A DNA stretch of 64,000 bases from Chlorobium sp. (GTDB taxonomy: Bacteria; Bacteroidota; Chlorobiia; Chlorobiales; Chlorobiaceae): the NCBI GenBank assembly GCA_028277485.1, contig JANQGE010000028.1, positions 4,506 to 68,505 of the forward strand. Reading direction: 5' to 3'. The position numbers were made by a program, and so were the translations under genes. Below, in pieces: positions 8,697 to 18,975 of the stretch (its first letter is position 1; every line of letters begins with the position of its first letter). The notes under the pieces were generated by a model that was given only the letters and a program-made list of their open reading frames with translations, did no database searches and was not told the origin of the DNA.

Positions 8697-9220
8697 CGCA
8701 ATCGTGTTATCAATTTCACTGAAAAGTCCCCCCCCTCTCCGAACAACAAGCATCCAGACAGCAATAGCAATAGTCAGCAAACTCAGCCCTGTAAAACTAC
8801 GCAATTCCCCCCGTTTTTTCCCTAACCGAAAAAGCCGCTCTGCAGAAACAATATCAGGTCTGCGCATAACCCGGAATATACGGCTTGCCCTGCGTTCCAC
8901 ATATCGGGAAGAGCTTGTCGAACGCCGGTACAGCTTCTTTCAGCTTCCTGACCGAATAAGCGCAGTCCTACCCAGAGGTTGATCGTTTCATGTAAAAAAG
9001 CAACTTTGTATTTCAGTCAGTAGTTTTATATCATACAGGCACCTCTATGCATTGTCGTGAGTCCCGACTCTGTCGGGATACGAAGTGGACAGAGCACGGA
9101 AATCCCTTCTTATCCGCCCAACGAAGTAAGCAGGGCACGCAATTGAGAGACTCAACAGAGTCGTGATTTTTTCACCATGTGCCACTGTCATGTGTATTAC
9201 CGAACCAACCAGAGATAAAC
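8697..9220. other. Intergenic region upstream of the ABC exporter and cytochrome genes
   Basis: About 520 bp. From 8697 to 8900 the minus strand is open in frame with the ABC ATPase. From 9037 to about 9150 there is a decayed copy of the AGGGCACCTC palindromic element. The rest shows no gene. Both flanking genes are transcribed away from it, so their promoters must be here. Confidence 0.5.
9037..9150 (+). mobile_element. Degenerate copy of the AGGGCACCTC MITE-like element
   Basis: The left end reads AGGCACCTCTATGCATTGTC. The internal TTATCCGCCCAACGAAGTA and AGGGCACGCAATTGAG stretches match other copies, but the right terminal repeat is eroded and a local GTCCCGACTCTGTCGGGAT hairpin is present. 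Confidence 0.6.
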
Positions 9221-9727
9221 ATGAAACGCATTTTTTCACCGCTTATACTCGGCACGTTATTGATCGCTTCGGCAGCCACACTTTTCTCATGCCGGCAGCA
9301 AAACACTGCTACCTCCGAAAAACAGCCGAAGACTTCCGTCAAAACCGAAGTCGCCACTGAAACGAACACCGAAGCTATTGCAGAAAAAGCAGCAGCCGAG
9401 GCTGCGTTGAAGGAAGGCGAAGATATTTATACGAAGAATTGTCAGTCCTGCCATGCTCTGGCACCACCCGCCAAAAGCGCTCCGCCGATCATAGCACTTG
9501 CTGCGCAATACCGGTCAATGTACGGAAAAAAGAAAAACGCTGTTGCGGACATGGTATCGTTCATGAAAGAACCTGCCGTGGGCAAGTCTATTCTCGGTTC
9601 CAAAACTTTTGAACAATTCGGCCTGATGCCCGCCCTGTCAATGCCCGATGAAGAACTGGAAAAAGTGGCGGGATGGCTCTGGGACCAGTACGATCCCAAT
9701 TTCGAGGGCGGAGGTGACTGCCAGTAG
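9221..9727 (+). CDS. Monohaem c-type cytochrome, predicted lipoprotein
   Basis: A 168-residue secreted protein with a hydrophobic signal ending in TLFSC, a likely though imperfect lipobox. A Glu/Ala/Lys-rich linker of about 45 residues follows, then a small class I cytochrome c domain. Haem binding is shown by CQSCH near residue 77, and the probable axial Met lies in FGLMPAL. The ATG at 9221 is chosen because the signal peptide starts there. Such tethered cytochromes carry electrons in the periplasm, for example between quinol oxidation, sulfur oxidation and the reaction centre; which of these applies is not shown. It stands alone between the ABC genes and a tRNA. Confidence 0.85.
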   Translation: MKRIFSPLILGTLLIASAATLFSCRQQNTATSEKQPKTSVKTEVATETNTEAIAEKAAAEAALKEGEDIYTKNCQSCHALAPPAKSAPPIIALAAQYRSMYGKKKNAVADMVSFMKEPAVGKSILGSKTFEQFGLMPALSMPDEELEKVAGWLWDQYDPNFEGGGDCQ

Positions 9728-9867
9728 AACCGTAACCCCTCCCTTCGAAGAGTAGGCGGGAAGCTTCAGAACGGCTCCGGGATCGGTAACTTTGAATTCG
9801 GGGAAAACTGCCGTTAAACGCCAAGACCGAGGTAGGTGTTGGCGGAAACCCGGAAAGAGAGGTGCTG

Positions 9868-9940
9868 TACCCTTGGGCAGACTCGAACTGCCGACCCACA
9901 GTTTAGGAAACTGTTGCTCTATCCACTGAGCTACAAGGGT
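9868..9940 (-). tRNA. tRNA-Arg (anticodon CCT)
   Basis: A 73-nt cloverleaf on the minus strand. The acceptor stem ACCCTTG/CAAGGGT pairs fully, the D-arm starts TAGCTCAG, the anticodon stem ACAGT/ACTGT encloses TTCCTAA with anticodon CCT, and the T-arm contains GTTCGAGTC. The discriminator is A and the 3' CCA is not encoded. It would decode the Arg codon AGG. It lies between the cytochrome gene and mutL. Confidence 0.95.
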
Positions 9941-9984
9941 AGGATGTAAATGTAATACTTTTCGGAACAGATTCCATTCCAAAC

Positions 9985-11859
9985 CTACTTCCGCCCGAAC
10001 ATTTTGTCAAGCTGGTCGAGGGATATCCTGATAATCACCGGACGACCATGGGGGCACACGTAGGGCATATTCGTTGCGAAAAGTCTGTCGATCAATGACC
10101 GCATGTCTTCGAGGCTCAGTTTCTGACCGCTCGTGATTGCATTCCGGCAGGAGTAGGATTTTGCCAGATTTTCGCGTTTCTCGAGTTTCAGCTTTTCGGC
10201 GTTCTGCTGGTATTCCTGAATCATGTCCTGGAGTATATATGCTTCCGAGCCACTGCGAGCATCCTGTGGAACGCCTTCCATTAAGACCGTCCTCACCCCG
10301 AAAACTCTGAGGCTGAAACCAAGCCTGCCAAGATCGCCCCATATGTCTTCAAAAATTTCAAACTCCCACGGTTTCAGTTCCACCTTTTGCGGAAAAAGCA
10401 ACTGCTGGGAATTAGGAACGCTGCTGTTCATAACATCCACGGCACGTTCATAGAGCACCCTCTCATGTGCGACATGCTGATCGATAAGCATGAGTCCTGT
10501 TTTGATCTGACAGATAATATACCGGTTATGCAGCTGCCAGATTTTTGGGTAGGGCTTTTCCGGTTCAGGGTGCTCCTGGTCAACGAACCCCGTGGAAACC
10601 CTCCCGTCATCACTTTTGCGCAGTTCCCTTTCGGGCTCACGAAAAAGATCGGGCCTTTGCGGGAGAATCTCACCCTGCTCGCTGACAACCGTTCCGGCGG
10701 AAAGGCTGTCCTCCAGAATGCCTTCCTTGTAATCTCTGTAGAGATCTCCGGTTGTTGAAGCCCCGGAAGGAATTGCCTGAAACCCCAGCTTTGCATCGCT
10801 TTGCTCCAGACGTTCCTGAGGAAGGTTTCGACTCCTTTCCGGAAAACCGTCACTGCTGACATTGGGAGAAAAATCCTGCATTCGGACAGCCCTCTTGATA
10901 ACCGTATAGAACATATTGCGCACGCTGCGTTCATCCTCGAACTTAACCTCGAGTTTTGCGGGATGAACGTTAACGTCGATTTGGCTGGTATCGAGCCCCA
11001 GAAAAAGAAGCGCAAAAGGGATCTGACGCTCTATGAGCAACTCGCCGTACGCCTGCTGTAATGCTTGTGAAAGCATCCTGTTCTGTACCACACGCCGATT
11101 TATATAGATAAATTGTTCGTTTTTCTGGCGTTTCTGCATCGACGGCCTGCCGACATAACCGCGCAGCGACAGAAAATCGTTATCCTCGTGAACCTCTATC
11201 AGGCCGGCGGCAAATTCGTCACCGAAAAAGAAATTCAGACGCTCATGAATATCGGAACTCTTGAAATCGAACAGCTCTTCGTCGTCATTGTATAACTGCC
11301 ACCGTATCTCGGGATAAGCAAGCACCTGTGCCTTGACGGCCTCAAAAATGTGTCTGAATTCCGTTGCGTTTGTTTTAAGAAACTTCCTGCGGGCAGGAAC
11401 GTTGTAAAAGAGGTTTCTCACGCTTACCGCGGTACCGGGATCACATGCCGTCTGGCCCTGCTCCACAAGTGTTCCTCCCTCGTAATGCAGATGAACCCCG
11501 ACGCTGTCGTCATCCCTCCGCGTCTTCAGCTCAAAATGGGAAACTGCCGATATGCTTGCCAATGCTTCTCCCCTGAACCCGAGTGTCCCGAGGGCTTCAA
11601 GTTCTTCAACGGTTGTAATCTTGCTGGTGGCAAACCGCTCGACACAACAGAGTGCGTCCTCTTCGCCCATGCCCGACCCGTTATCGATGACCTGAATAAG
11701 TTGCTTTCCCGCATCTTTTACCGACACGGTAATATGTGTTGCGCCTGCGTCGATGGCGTTTTCCAGAAGTTCTTTCGCCACTGACGAAGGGCGCTGAACG
11801 ACCTCTCCCGCAGAAATCTTGTTTGCAACAATATCGGGTAACCTGGCAATTTTCGGCAT
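9985..11859 (-). CDS. mutL: DNA mismatch repair protein MutL
   Basis: Couples MutS mismatch recognition to strand incision. The N-terminal GHKL ATPase has ELLENAIDAG, DNGSGM and GFRGEAL. A variable linker spans about residues 330-430. The C-terminal dimerisation domain carries the endonuclease signature DQHVAHERVLYE and the zinc-site CPHGRP, so this is a nicking-competent MutL, as expected for bacteria without MutH. Length 624 matches the family. It starts at the ATG at 11859 (MPKIARLPDIVANKISAGEVV). It is transcribed toward the tRNA and appears to stand alone. Confidence 0.97.
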   Translation of the reverse strand: MPKIARLPDIVANKISAGEVVQRPSSVAKELLENAIDAGATHITVSVKDAGKQLIQVIDNGSGMGEEDALCCVERFATSKITTVEELEALGTLGFRGEALASISAVSHFELKTRRDDDSVGVHLHYEGGTLVEQGQTACDPGTAVSVRNLFYNVPARRKFLKTNATEFRHIFEAVKAQVLAYPEIRWQLYNDDEELFDFKSSDIHERLNFFFGDEFAAGLIEVHEDNDFLSLRGYVGRPSMQKRQKNEQFIYINRRVVQNRMLSQALQQAYGELLIERQIPFALLFLGLDTSQIDVNVHPAKLEVKFEDERSVRNMFYTVIKRAVRMQDFSPNVSSDGFPERSRNLPQERLEQSDAKLGFQAIPSGASTTGDLYRDYKEGILEDSLSAGTVVSEQGEILPQRPDLFREPERELRKSDDGRVSTGFVDQEHPEPEKPYPKIWQLHNRYIICQIKTGLMLIDQHVAHERVLYERAVDVMNSSVPNSQQLLFPQKVELKPWEFEIFEDIWGDLGRLGFSLRVFGVRTVLMEGVPQDARSGSEAYILQDMIQEYQQNAEKLKLEKRENLAKSYSCRNAITSGQKLSLEDMRSLIDRLFATNMPYVCPHGRPVIIRISLDQLDKMFGRK

Positions 11860-11896
11860 GGTACGGCCTACGCTGATTGTTTCAAATTGTACTTAA

Positions 11897-11959
11897 AGGC
11901 ACCTCTATTTATTCCGCGATTCAATTGCTTCGTTGGTCGGTGCTCGAAATCCTCATGTA
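11897..11959 (-). mobile_element. Partial AGGGCACCTC element (one end only)
   Basis: Reads AAGGCACCTCTATTTATTCC followed by the GCTTCG...GGTGCTCGAAATCCTCATGTA block found inside full copies in reverse orientation, then stops abruptly. The other half is missing, so it is a truncated relic upstream of mutL. Confidence 0.7.
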
Positions 11960-12107
11960 ATCACCATTTTCCCTATCGGAGTCCGTATCGGTATCAGATC
12001 AAATCAACTTAGGCTAAAAAAACTTTACGACAAAGACCGCTTGTTTTTTAAAAATAACCTAAATTGTTTTTGCCCCTTGAACCATGAGAGCACACAGAGA
12101 TAAAACC

Positions 12108-12638
12108 ATGACCAGGAAAAGAACGATTTGGGCACTACTGCTGGTCTTCGCATTAGTGGGAGCTGCCGGTCTTGCGTCCCTGAGCCGTGACTTCAGTTCA
12201 AAGTTGCCGCGCCTGCCCGACACGGCGGCCAGAGCAAAAACAGTTTCAGACTCCGAAAAAATCATCGGCACCTGGAAACTTGTCAGGGCATCCGTCACTC
12301 CTGATTTTCTCAATGTGCCTATTCCGATCAACACCTTCGATGCCACAGGATCGGTAACCGATGACTACACCTATACTATCGAGGCGAACGGCTCCTTTTT
12401 CGGCAGCAATTATGGTTATCTGGGCAACGGGGATATCGACGTACAGGCAAACAATCTCACCCTCACCATACATGAAGGTGTCATTACCGTCAACGAAAAA
12501 AAGAAAAAACATGACAGGAAAGGCAAAACCATCACCGGCACCTATCGTATTACCAATCAGGACACCCTGCACGTGAAAGCATTCAAATATCAGGATGGCA
12601 TCCGTTACACTTTCAATCTTGCATTAGTGAATTCGTAA
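12108..12638 (+). CDS. Secreted lipocalin-like protein of unknown function
   Basis: A 176-residue protein with an N-terminal hydrophobic signal (MTRKRTIWALLLVFALVG). After it comes a domain beginning EKIIGTWKLVRAS, the pattern seen at the start of small lipocalin-like beta-barrels, with alternating strand-like segments to the end. A Lys-rich patch (NEKKKKHDRKGK) lies near residue 133. The ATG at 12108 gives the cleaner signal peptide; an in-frame ATG at 12084 would add eight residues. The 3' end overlaps the 3' end of cinA, on the other strand, by 26 bp. No ligand or partner is indicated. Confidence 0.7.
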   Translation: MTRKRTIWALLLVFALVGAAGLASLSRDFSSKLPRLPDTAARAKTVSDSEKIIGTWKLVRASVTPDFLNVPIPINTFDATGSVTDDYTYTIEANGSFFGSNYGYLGNGDIDVQANNLTLTIHEGVITVNEKKKKHDRKGKTITGTYRITNQDTLHVKAFKYQDGIRYTFNLALVNS

Positions 12639-13890
12639 GTTCTTTCCATACCATTCTCAAAGCGGCTTCGCTGAAACGGAGCTTGTTGCGCAGACGGTCT
12701 CCATGCGCGTAAAAGGCCGATGTGCGAATATCGATATTCCCATCCTTGTCGCGGAGCGCAAGACCCAGACATACCATTCCAACCGGTTTTTTCCCGGTTC
12801 CGCCATCCGGGCCCGCGATGCCTGTCGACGATACAGCTATGTCGGTACCGCTTCTCACCAGGCATCCCTCGGCCATTTCCGCCGCCGCCGCCTCACTGAC
12901 TGCTCCGTGGGTTTCAAGGGTCTCAGCCCTCACCCCGAGGGTCTTCTCTTTTGAAGCATTGCTGTAAACCACGAAACCCTGCTTAAAATAGCGCGAAGAA
13001 CCAGGGACGTCAGTCAGCCTGCTGGCTATAAGCCCTCCCGTACACGACTCGGCTGTTGAAATCCTGAGCCCGGCGGACAAAAGCAGCCTTCCTATCAACT
13101 CCTCAAGAGATATGTCGGTTATTGCGTAGACATACTCCCTTGCTTCTTTGGCAATTGCCTCCACTATTTCACGGTTGTCGGATTCGACAGAGACTCTGTC
13201 GGTGCCAATAGAGCTTACTCTGAGGCTTACTCCCGCGGCATGGGGAAGATAGGCCAGCGATGTGCCTTCCGGCAGCCTGCTTTCGATTTGCCCGATGATT
13301 TCAGCAAGAGCTGTTTCACCGATACCGGTTGTTTTGATATGCGAGTGCACGATACAGCAACCGGACTTCCCCGAAAAGAAAGGAATTACAGTGTGCCGCA
13401 TCATAGCCTCCATCTCCTCCGGTACCCCGGGCATCAGAACGAGATGGTGACCCTGAAAACGCTCCCCGCACGGAATGATCATGCCGGGCGCAAGCCCCAG
13501 GTCATTCTGCACAACAACCGATCCCCGGATAATCATCGCGTTGTCCCGCAGGAATGCTGGAGGAGCCTGCCCGCGCCTGGTATATCGTTCAAGCGTCCTG
13601 CCATATATCTCCCGGTCGAATACAAGCCCCCTTTTCAGGAGTTGCTGTGCCGATTTCCTTGTCCTGTCATCACGGGTCGGGCCGAGCCCTCCGGTTACCA
13701 GAACCAGCTCCGAACGCTTCAGCGAGTCTGTGAACTGCTCAACGATCGCCTCTTCACTGTCTGCACAGACAATGATCCTCTGCACACCGATATCCACACC
13801 GGCCAGCTCGGAACAGATAAACTGAGCATTGGTATCGATCTTCTGCCCGGTCAGCAGTTCATCGCCGATGGATAGTATCTCTGCAATCAT
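12613..13890 (-). CDS. cinA: CinA family NMN amidohydrolase/ADP-ribose pyrophosphatase
   Basis: A 425-residue two-domain protein. The N-terminal MoCF-like domain (residues 1-170) includes SIGDELLTGQKIDTNAQ and TGGLGPTRDD. The C-terminal PncC-type domain deamidates nicotinamide mononucleotide and carries TAESCTGGLIASRLTDVPGS and SSTGIAGPDGG. It works in NAD salvage. The ATG at 13890 is chosen because the conserved N-terminus starts there; nine further in-frame codons upstream are not family-like. It follows thrA by 19 bp on the same strand, so they are probably cotranscribed. Confidence 0.95.
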   Translation of the reverse strand: MIAEILSIGDELLTGQKIDTNAQFICSELAGVDIGVQRIIVCADSEEAIVEQFTDSLKRSELVLVTGGLGPTRDDRTRKSAQQLLKRGLVFDREIYGRTLERYTRRGQAPPAFLRDNAMIIRGSVVVQNDLGLAPGMIIPCGERFQGHHLVLMPGVPEEMEAMMRHTVIPFFSGKSGCCIVHSHIKTTGIGETALAEIIGQIESRLPEGTSLAYLPHAAGVSLRVSSIGTDRVSVESDNREIVEAIAKEAREYVYAITDISLEELIGRLLLSAGLRISTAESCTGGLIASRLTDVPGSSRYFKQGFVVYSNASKEKTLGVRAETLETHGAVSEAAAAEMAEGCLVRSGTDIAVSSTGIAGPDGGTGKKPVGMVCLGLALRDKDGNIDIRTSAFYAHGDRLRNKLRFSEAALRMVWKELTNSLMQD

Positions 13891-13909
13891 TGCGTGTTTC
13901 ACACCGTAT

Positions 13910-16369
13910 TTACACAAGGTAGCCGGCTATGCGCAGAATATCGGCAAATACTCCTCCGGCCGTCACCTCTCCTCCTGCACCGGGCCCTTTCACTACAAGC
14001 GGGGTATCGAAATAACGGTCGGTAGTGAATACCACCATATTTTCCGTGCCGTTCAGTCCGGCAACAGGATTCGACACCGGCAGCATTTTCACGCTGATAC
14101 GCGCTTTGCCCTCACTGATCTCACCAGCATAGGCAATGGTCATATCGCTTGCAGAAGCCTCCTGTATCTTCGCATCATAGTCGGCATCGACACAGCTCAG
14201 CTTTTCCATGAACTCATCAACGCTCATCTTGCCTCTGAGACTCTCCGGGACAAGGCTCTCACACTCGATATCCTCATAATCCAGCCTGTAGCCGAGTTCC
14301 CGGCCAAGTATGAGGAATTTCCTGGCGAAATCGGCACCTGAAAGGTCCTCCCGCGGATCGGGCTCGGTATACCCTGCTTCTTTGGCTTTCCTGACAACTT
14401 CGCTGAATTTTTCTCCCTTGCGAAGTTCATTGAAAATATAGCTTAAAGTTCCTGAGAGCACTCCTTCTATGGTAATGATCTTGTCGCCGCTGTTTCTCAG
14501 GTCATTGAGCGTGTTGATGATGGGGAGACCGGCCCCGACATTGGTTTCATAAAGAAAACGTGCGTTCGAGGAGCGCTGGGCATCCCTTATGGTCTCATAA
14601 AGCTTCCATGAACCGGCCATACCGAGCTTGTTCGCCGTAACAACCGATATGTTCGATGCGAGAAGCTCAGGGTAACTCTCCGCAACCTCCGTGCTTGCAG
14701 TACAATCCACGAAGATGGTGTTGTGCAGGTTCCGTGCCCTGATGCGCTCAACATAGTCGCCGATGGTTTTTCCGTCATCCCTTGGTTTCAGGAAACTTTC
14801 CCATTTCCATAAATCAATGCCGCCATCCCTGAGCGCCATCATCCGCGTATTTGCCATGCCGCTGACGACAACATCCAGTTCCATCTCCTTACTGAGAGTA
14901 ACGCTGTGGTCGCGGATCTGCCCGATAAGGCTTTTGGCAATCGTCCCCGTTCCGGCGATAAAAACATGCACCTTCCGGCGGGACAGCAGGAATGATTCAT
15001 GCACACAGTTCAGTGCCTTGTGCTCGTCGTGGCTGTCGGTCACGAACGAGATATTCATCTCGTTGGAACCCTGAGCAACGGCAATGACATTGATGCCGTT
15101 TTTGCCGAGAGTCTCGAAAAGATGTGCCGAAACGCCGGGATGCCCTGACATGTTATTGCCGACAACCGCTATCATGGCAATATGTTTCCTGACCGTCAGA
15201 GATTCCATCTGCCGGGAAGCAAGCTCGGCGGCAAACTCCTCCTTGAGAATCCGGCGGGCCTTTTCCGCCTGGGCAAGATTAATAACAAGGCTTATGGACT
15301 GTTCTGACGAAGCCTGCGATATAAAAATAATATTGATCATATGACGCGCCAGACAGCTGAAAAGCCTGGAGGCAATCCCCGGAACACCGACCATCCCGCT
15401 GCCCGAAAGGTTAAGCAGAACCACGTTGTTGATCGAACTCAGCCCTGTCACCGGCCTCTCGGTCCATGCGTCGCTTTTTTCAGATCTCCCGATACACGTA
15501 CCCTCGGCACCGGGGTTGTGCGAATTCCTGATGCTGATGGGAATACCTGCCTTCATTGCAGGATGCACAGAATAGGGATGCAGCACTTTGGCCCCTGAAT
15601 GAGAAAGCTCCATTGCCTCCTCGTAGCTGATGAACGGCAGCGCATAAGCATCCTTGACACGTTTCGGATCGGCACTGAAAAAACCGTCCACGTCGGTCCA
15701 TATCTGTATCTCGTCGGCCCCGACTACCGAACCGACAATGGTAGCGGTATAATCCGAACCGCCTCTTCCCAGCGTCGTAGCCGTACCATCCGGCGCAGCC
15801 CCTATATAGCCCGTCACGACAGGGACACCGTCTGTGCCCTTGAACCATGCCCTGATACGTTTTGCCGACGCCTTCATATCAACCCGGGCATCACAATGAT
15901 TGGTGTCGGTCACAATCATCCTTCTCGCATCCGCATATGAAGCGTCAACTCCCTCCTGACAAAGAAAACTGCTGATAATGTAGGCCGAGAACCGCTCCCC
16001 GAAACTCATGATCAACGCACTGCTTTTGTCAGACAGCTCGCGGAGAAGACATACCCCGTGCAATACATCGCCCAGCTCGGTTAATTCCGCCTGCAAATAC
16101 GCCTCAACCTCCTTTGTCCGGGAAACCTCGATGAGATCATGAACAAGTTCCCTGTGGAGTCTCTCTATCTCGCCAAGCTTCTTCCTGTAGCCGGTATCCC
16201 CTTTGCTGGCAATAACCGCAGATTCCAGAAGCAGATCCGTCACCTTGCGTATAGCGGAAACCACAACGATCACAGGCAAATTTTGCATTGCTTCCCGAAT
16301 GATGTTCAGGACATTTCTGATCCTGTCACCATTCTCTATTGACGTGCCGCCGAATTTTAAGACCTTCAT
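13910..16369 (-). CDS. thrA: Bifunctional aspartokinase/homoserine dehydrogenase
   Basis: Catalyses the first and third steps from aspartate toward threonine and methionine. The N-terminal kinase starts KVLKFGGTSIENG, two ACT-type regulatory segments lie near residues 310-460 (MVGVPGIASRLFS, MSGHPGVSAHLFE), and the C-terminal dehydrogenase has the NAD(P) loop GTGTIAKSLIGQI plus DLSGADFARKFLILGRE. The 819-residue length matches ThrA. The ATG at 16369 fits the family start. Threonine feedback through the ACT region is expected from the family. thrB and thrC lie 3 kb away, divergently, beyond atpAG. cinA follows closely. Confidence 0.97.
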   Translation of the reverse strand: MKVLKFGGTSIENGDRIRNVLNIIREAMQNLPVIVVVSAIRKVTDLLLESAVIASKGDTGYRKKLGEIERLHRELVHDLIEVSRTKEVEAYLQAELTELGDVLHGVCLLRELSDKSSALIMSFGERFSAYIISSFLCQEGVDASYADARRMIVTDTNHCDARVDMKASAKRIRAWFKGTDGVPVVTGYIGAAPDGTATTLGRGGSDYTATIVGSVVGADEIQIWTDVDGFFSADPKRVKDAYALPFISYEEAMELSHSGAKVLHPYSVHPAMKAGIPISIRNSHNPGAEGTCIGRSEKSDAWTERPVTGLSSINNVVLLNLSGSGMVGVPGIASRLFSCLARHMINIIFISQASSEQSISLVINLAQAEKARRILKEEFAAELASRQMESLTVRKHIAMIAVVGNNMSGHPGVSAHLFETLGKNGINVIAVAQGSNEMNISFVTDSHDEHKALNCVHESFLLSRRKVHVFIAGTGTIAKSLIGQIRDHSVTLSKEMELDVVVSGMANTRMMALRDGGIDLWKWESFLKPRDDGKTIGDYVERIRARNLHNTIFVDCTASTEVAESYPELLASNISVVTANKLGMAGSWKLYETIRDAQRSSNARFLYETNVGAGLPIINTLNDLRNSGDKIITIEGVLSGTLSYIFNELRKGEKFSEVVRKAKEAGYTEPDPREDLSGADFARKFLILGRELGYRLDYEDIECESLVPESLRGKMSVDEFMEKLSCVDADYDAKIQEASASDMTIAYAGEISEGKARISVKMLPVSNPVAGLNGTENMVVFTTDRYFDTPLVVKGPGAGGEVTAGGVFADILRIAGYLV

Positions 16370-16409
16370 GCTTATGCATTTATGTGGAAAAGGAAGATAC
16401 AAATCATAC

Positions 16410-16439
16410 AAAAAAAAGCGCCCCGACTCGTCGGGGCGC
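16410..16439 (-). terminator. Terminator between atpG and thrA
   Basis: A perfect GC-rich hairpin, GCGCCCCGAC/GTCGGGGCGC with a two-base loop, is preceded on the + strand by a run of A residues, giving a U-tract on the minus strand. It ends the atpA-atpG transcript 25 bp after the atpG stop. thrA would then need its own promoter or read-through. Confidence 0.9.
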
Positions 16440-16463
16440 CTGAAAGACACGGTAAGCAAGGAG

Positions 16464-17351
16464 CTATTCTCCCTGCAAAGCATCGGCACCCGCGACAATC
16501 TCGCTGAGTTCTGTAGTAATAGCCGCCTGACGCGCCCGGTTGTAATTGATATTCAGAACACGCAGCAACTCTTTCGCGTTTTCCGTCGCCGAATCCATAG
16601 CAGTCATTCGAGCCGCCTGCTCTGCGGCATGGGACTCGAGCATCATTCTCCACACCTGCGTATTGAGGTGTTTTGGAACCAGCACATCAACGATAGAGGC
16701 CGGGGAAGGCTCGTAAATGTAATCGCTTGTGCTTCCACTGCCGGTTTCCGCCGCTTCCTCAGGAGAAATAGGAAGCAGTACCTCGCTTTTCAGGGCTGGC
16801 GCAAGAACCGATTTAAACTCGTTGTAGACAACCACAACCCTGTCAACTCCGCCATTACTATACCTGTCCGAAGCATACTCGGCAATCTCTCTTGCAATGC
16901 CGAAATGCAGGTTCTGGAACACACCCGGATAGGCCTTGCCAATGTCGTAACCGCGTTTGCGGAAAAAATCATTCCCCTTTGTTCCGGCACAGAGCATCTC
17001 GACCTTGCCTGCACGGTAAAGGTCGCCATACTCTTCCGCGATGACTCTCTGGGCAGCCTTGATGATATTGGCATTGAACGCGCCGCATAGCCCCCTGTCG
17101 GAAGTAATGAGCACAACCAGTATCTTCCTTACCTCATCACGGGCCGAAAGGAGCGGGTGCAGAGAGGTATCAATCCTGGCCGACAGCGAACCAAGCATCT
17201 CTTTCAGCTTTGCCGCGTAAGGACGGGCCTGGATTGCCGAGTCCTGTGCCCTGCGCAGCTTCGCTGCGGACACCATTTTCATCGCCTTGGTAACCTGCTG
17301 GGTTGACTTGATACTTTTTATTCGTGTTCGTATATCCTTTAACGTTGCCAT
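16464..17351 (-). CDS. atpG: ATP synthase F1 gamma subunit
   Basis: The rotating central stalk of F1. The N-terminus [35 protein letters not shown] segment (seen as [19 protein letters not shown]) and the C-terminal [10 protein letters not shown] and [16 protein letters not shown] are family hallmarks. Length 295 is normal. It follows atpA by 43 bp and is closed by a strong terminator. The other F1 and F0 subunits are not in the window, so the ATP synthase genes are split, as is known for green sulfur bacteria. Confidence 0.97.
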   Translation of the reverse strand: MATLKDIRTRIKSIKSTQQVTKAMKMVSAAKLRRAQDSAIQARPYAAKLKEMLGSLSARIDTSLHPLLSARDEVRKILVVLITSDRGLCGAFNANIIKAAQRVIAEEYGDLYRAGKVEMLCAGTKGNDFFRKRGYDIGKAYPGVFQNLHFGIAREIAEYASDRYSNGGVDRVVVVYNEFKSVLAPALKSEVLLPISPEEAAETGSGSTSDYIYEPSPASIVDVLVPKHLNTQVWRMMLESHAAEQAARMTAMDSATENAKELLRVLNINYNRARQAAITTELSEIVAGADALQGE

Positions 17352-17394
17352 GAATAGTCAGTGGTGTTGAATTTGCTGAAATTCCCGGAGATAC

Positions 17395-18975
17395 CTAAAC
17401 CTTTACCTTCTCCTTGAAAGTATCCAGAAACTGCTCAGCAATCTCTTTCAACCTGCTTGCAATATCGGCGTCTATCTGACCGGTCTCCGCAATGGCACTC
17501 AGAATATCGGGATGCTTGTGCTCAAGCAGGCTAAGGTATTCCTCTTCAAACTTACGGACGTATTTTACCTCAACCTGATCGAGAAAGCCCTGGATACCGG
17601 CATAGATAATAGCGACCTGCTTTTCAACCGCCATAGGCACATACTGCCCCTGTTTCAGGATCTCAACCAGACGCTGCCCCCTGTCGAGCTGAGCTTTCGT
17701 AGCCTTGTCGAGGTCCGAGCCGAATTTCGAGAAAGCCTCGAGTTCACGGAACTGTGCAAGGTCGAGACGAAGGGTACCCGCAACCTTTTTCATGGCCTTG
17801 ATCTGCGCGTTGCCGCCAACGCGGGAAACCGAGATACCAACGTTGATTGCAGGTCTCTGGCCCGAGTTGAACAGGCTGGATTCGAGGAAGATCTGCCCAT
17901 CGGTAATCGAAATTACGTTGGTTGGAATATATGCCGACACGTCACCCGCCTGGGTCTCGATGATCGGCAGCGCGGTAAGGCTCCCGCCACCTCTGACTAT
18001 AGGCCTCAGCGGTTCCGGCAAGTCATTCATCTTCTTTACGGTTTCCTGATCATCGGTTATTTTTGCGGCACGTTCGAGCAGGCGCGAGTGCAGGTAAAAA
18101 ACATCACCGGGATAAGCTTCGCGTCCCGGCGGACGGCGAAGGAGAAGGGACAGCTGACGGTACGCAACAGCCTGCTTGGAAAGGTCATCGTAGATAACCA
18201 GGGCATGACGGCCGGTATCGCGGAAATACTCACCGATAGTAGCACCGGCATAGGGAGCGATAAACTGCATAGGGGCCGGATCCGAAGCGGTTGCGGTAAC
18301 GACAGTCGTATATTCCATCGCACCATGCTTCTCAAGGATGTTGACAACCTGCGCAACCGTTGAACCCTTTTGGCCGACCGCTACGTAAATACAGTAAACG
18401 TCTTTTCCTTTCTGGTTGATGATAGTGTCGATTGCAACAGCCGTCTTACCGGTTTGACGGTCACCGATAATCAGCTCACGCTGACCGCGGCCGATCGGGA
18501 TCATCGAGTCAATCGCTTTCAAACCGGTCTGAAGAGGCTCGTGAACCGATTTACGGAAAATAACCCCGGGAGCCCTGCGCTCAAGAGGGAGACGGATTTC
18601 GGTTTCAACCGGGCCCTTGCCGTCGACCGGCTCGCCAAGCGGGTTGATCACTCTTCCAAGCATCGCCTCGCCGACCGGAATTGAAGCGAGAATATCGGTT
18701 CTCTTGACAGTATCACCTTCCTTAACAGTATCTGACTCACCAAATAAAACCGCACCAACATTATCTTCTTCGAGGTTCAACGCCATTCCTATGACATTGT
18801 TCGGAAATTCGAGAAGCTCGCCGGCAGCAACTTTCGATAAACCATAAATACGCGCAATACCATCCCCCACTTGGAGCACGGTTCCAACATCATAGACATC
18901 CGCTCCCGACTCAAACCCGGCCAGGTGTTTGCGGAGTATGGCCGAAACCTCATCAGGCCTGACTGTTGTAGACAT
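17395..18975 (-). CDS. atpA: ATP synthase F1 alpha subunit
   Basis: Non-catalytic nucleotide-binding subunit of F1. Walker A is GDRQTGKTA near residue 170, the N-terminal beta-barrel has [21 protein letters not shown], and the signature [14 protein letters not shown] lies near residue 370. The 526-residue length is slightly longer than average because of a C-terminal tail. The start [18 protein letters not shown] is family-like. It leads the atpA-atpG pair and is divergent from thrB; the ~220 bp gap should hold both promoters. Confidence 0.98.
   Translation of the reverse strand: MSTTVRPDEVSAILRKHLAGFESGADVYDVGTVLQVGDGIARIYGLSKVAAGELLEFPNNVIGMALNLEEDNVGAVLFGESDTVKEGDTVKRTDILASIPVGEAMLGRVINPLGEPVDGKGPVETEIRLPLERRAPGVIFRKSVHEPLQTGLKAIDSMIPIGRGQRELIIGDRQTGKTAVAIDTIINQKGKDVYCIYVAVGQKGSTVAQVVNILEKHGAMEYTTVVTATASDPAPMQFIAPYAGATIGEYFRDTGRHALVIYDDLSKQAVAYRQLSLLLRRPPGREAYPGDVFYLHSRLLERAAKITDDQETVKKMNDLPEPLRPIVRGGGSLTALPIIETQAGDVSAYIPTNVISITDGQIFLESSLFNSGQRPAINVGISVSRVGGNAQIKAMKKVAGTLRLDLAQFRELEAFSKFGSDLDKATKAQLDRGQRLVEILKQGQYVPMAVEKQVAIIYAGIQGFLDQVEVKYVRKFEEEYLSLLEHKHPDILSAIAETGQIDADIASRLKEIAEQFLDTFKEKVKV

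Noticed and set aside
9728..9867. Possible small structured RNA between the cytochrome gene and the tRNA
   Set aside because: Only a short CGCCAA/TTGGCG stem was found; no promoter or terminator to support an RNA gene.
9868..9940. tRNA as an integration (att) site
   Set aside because: No integrase gene and no direct repeat of the tRNA 3' end were seen nearby.
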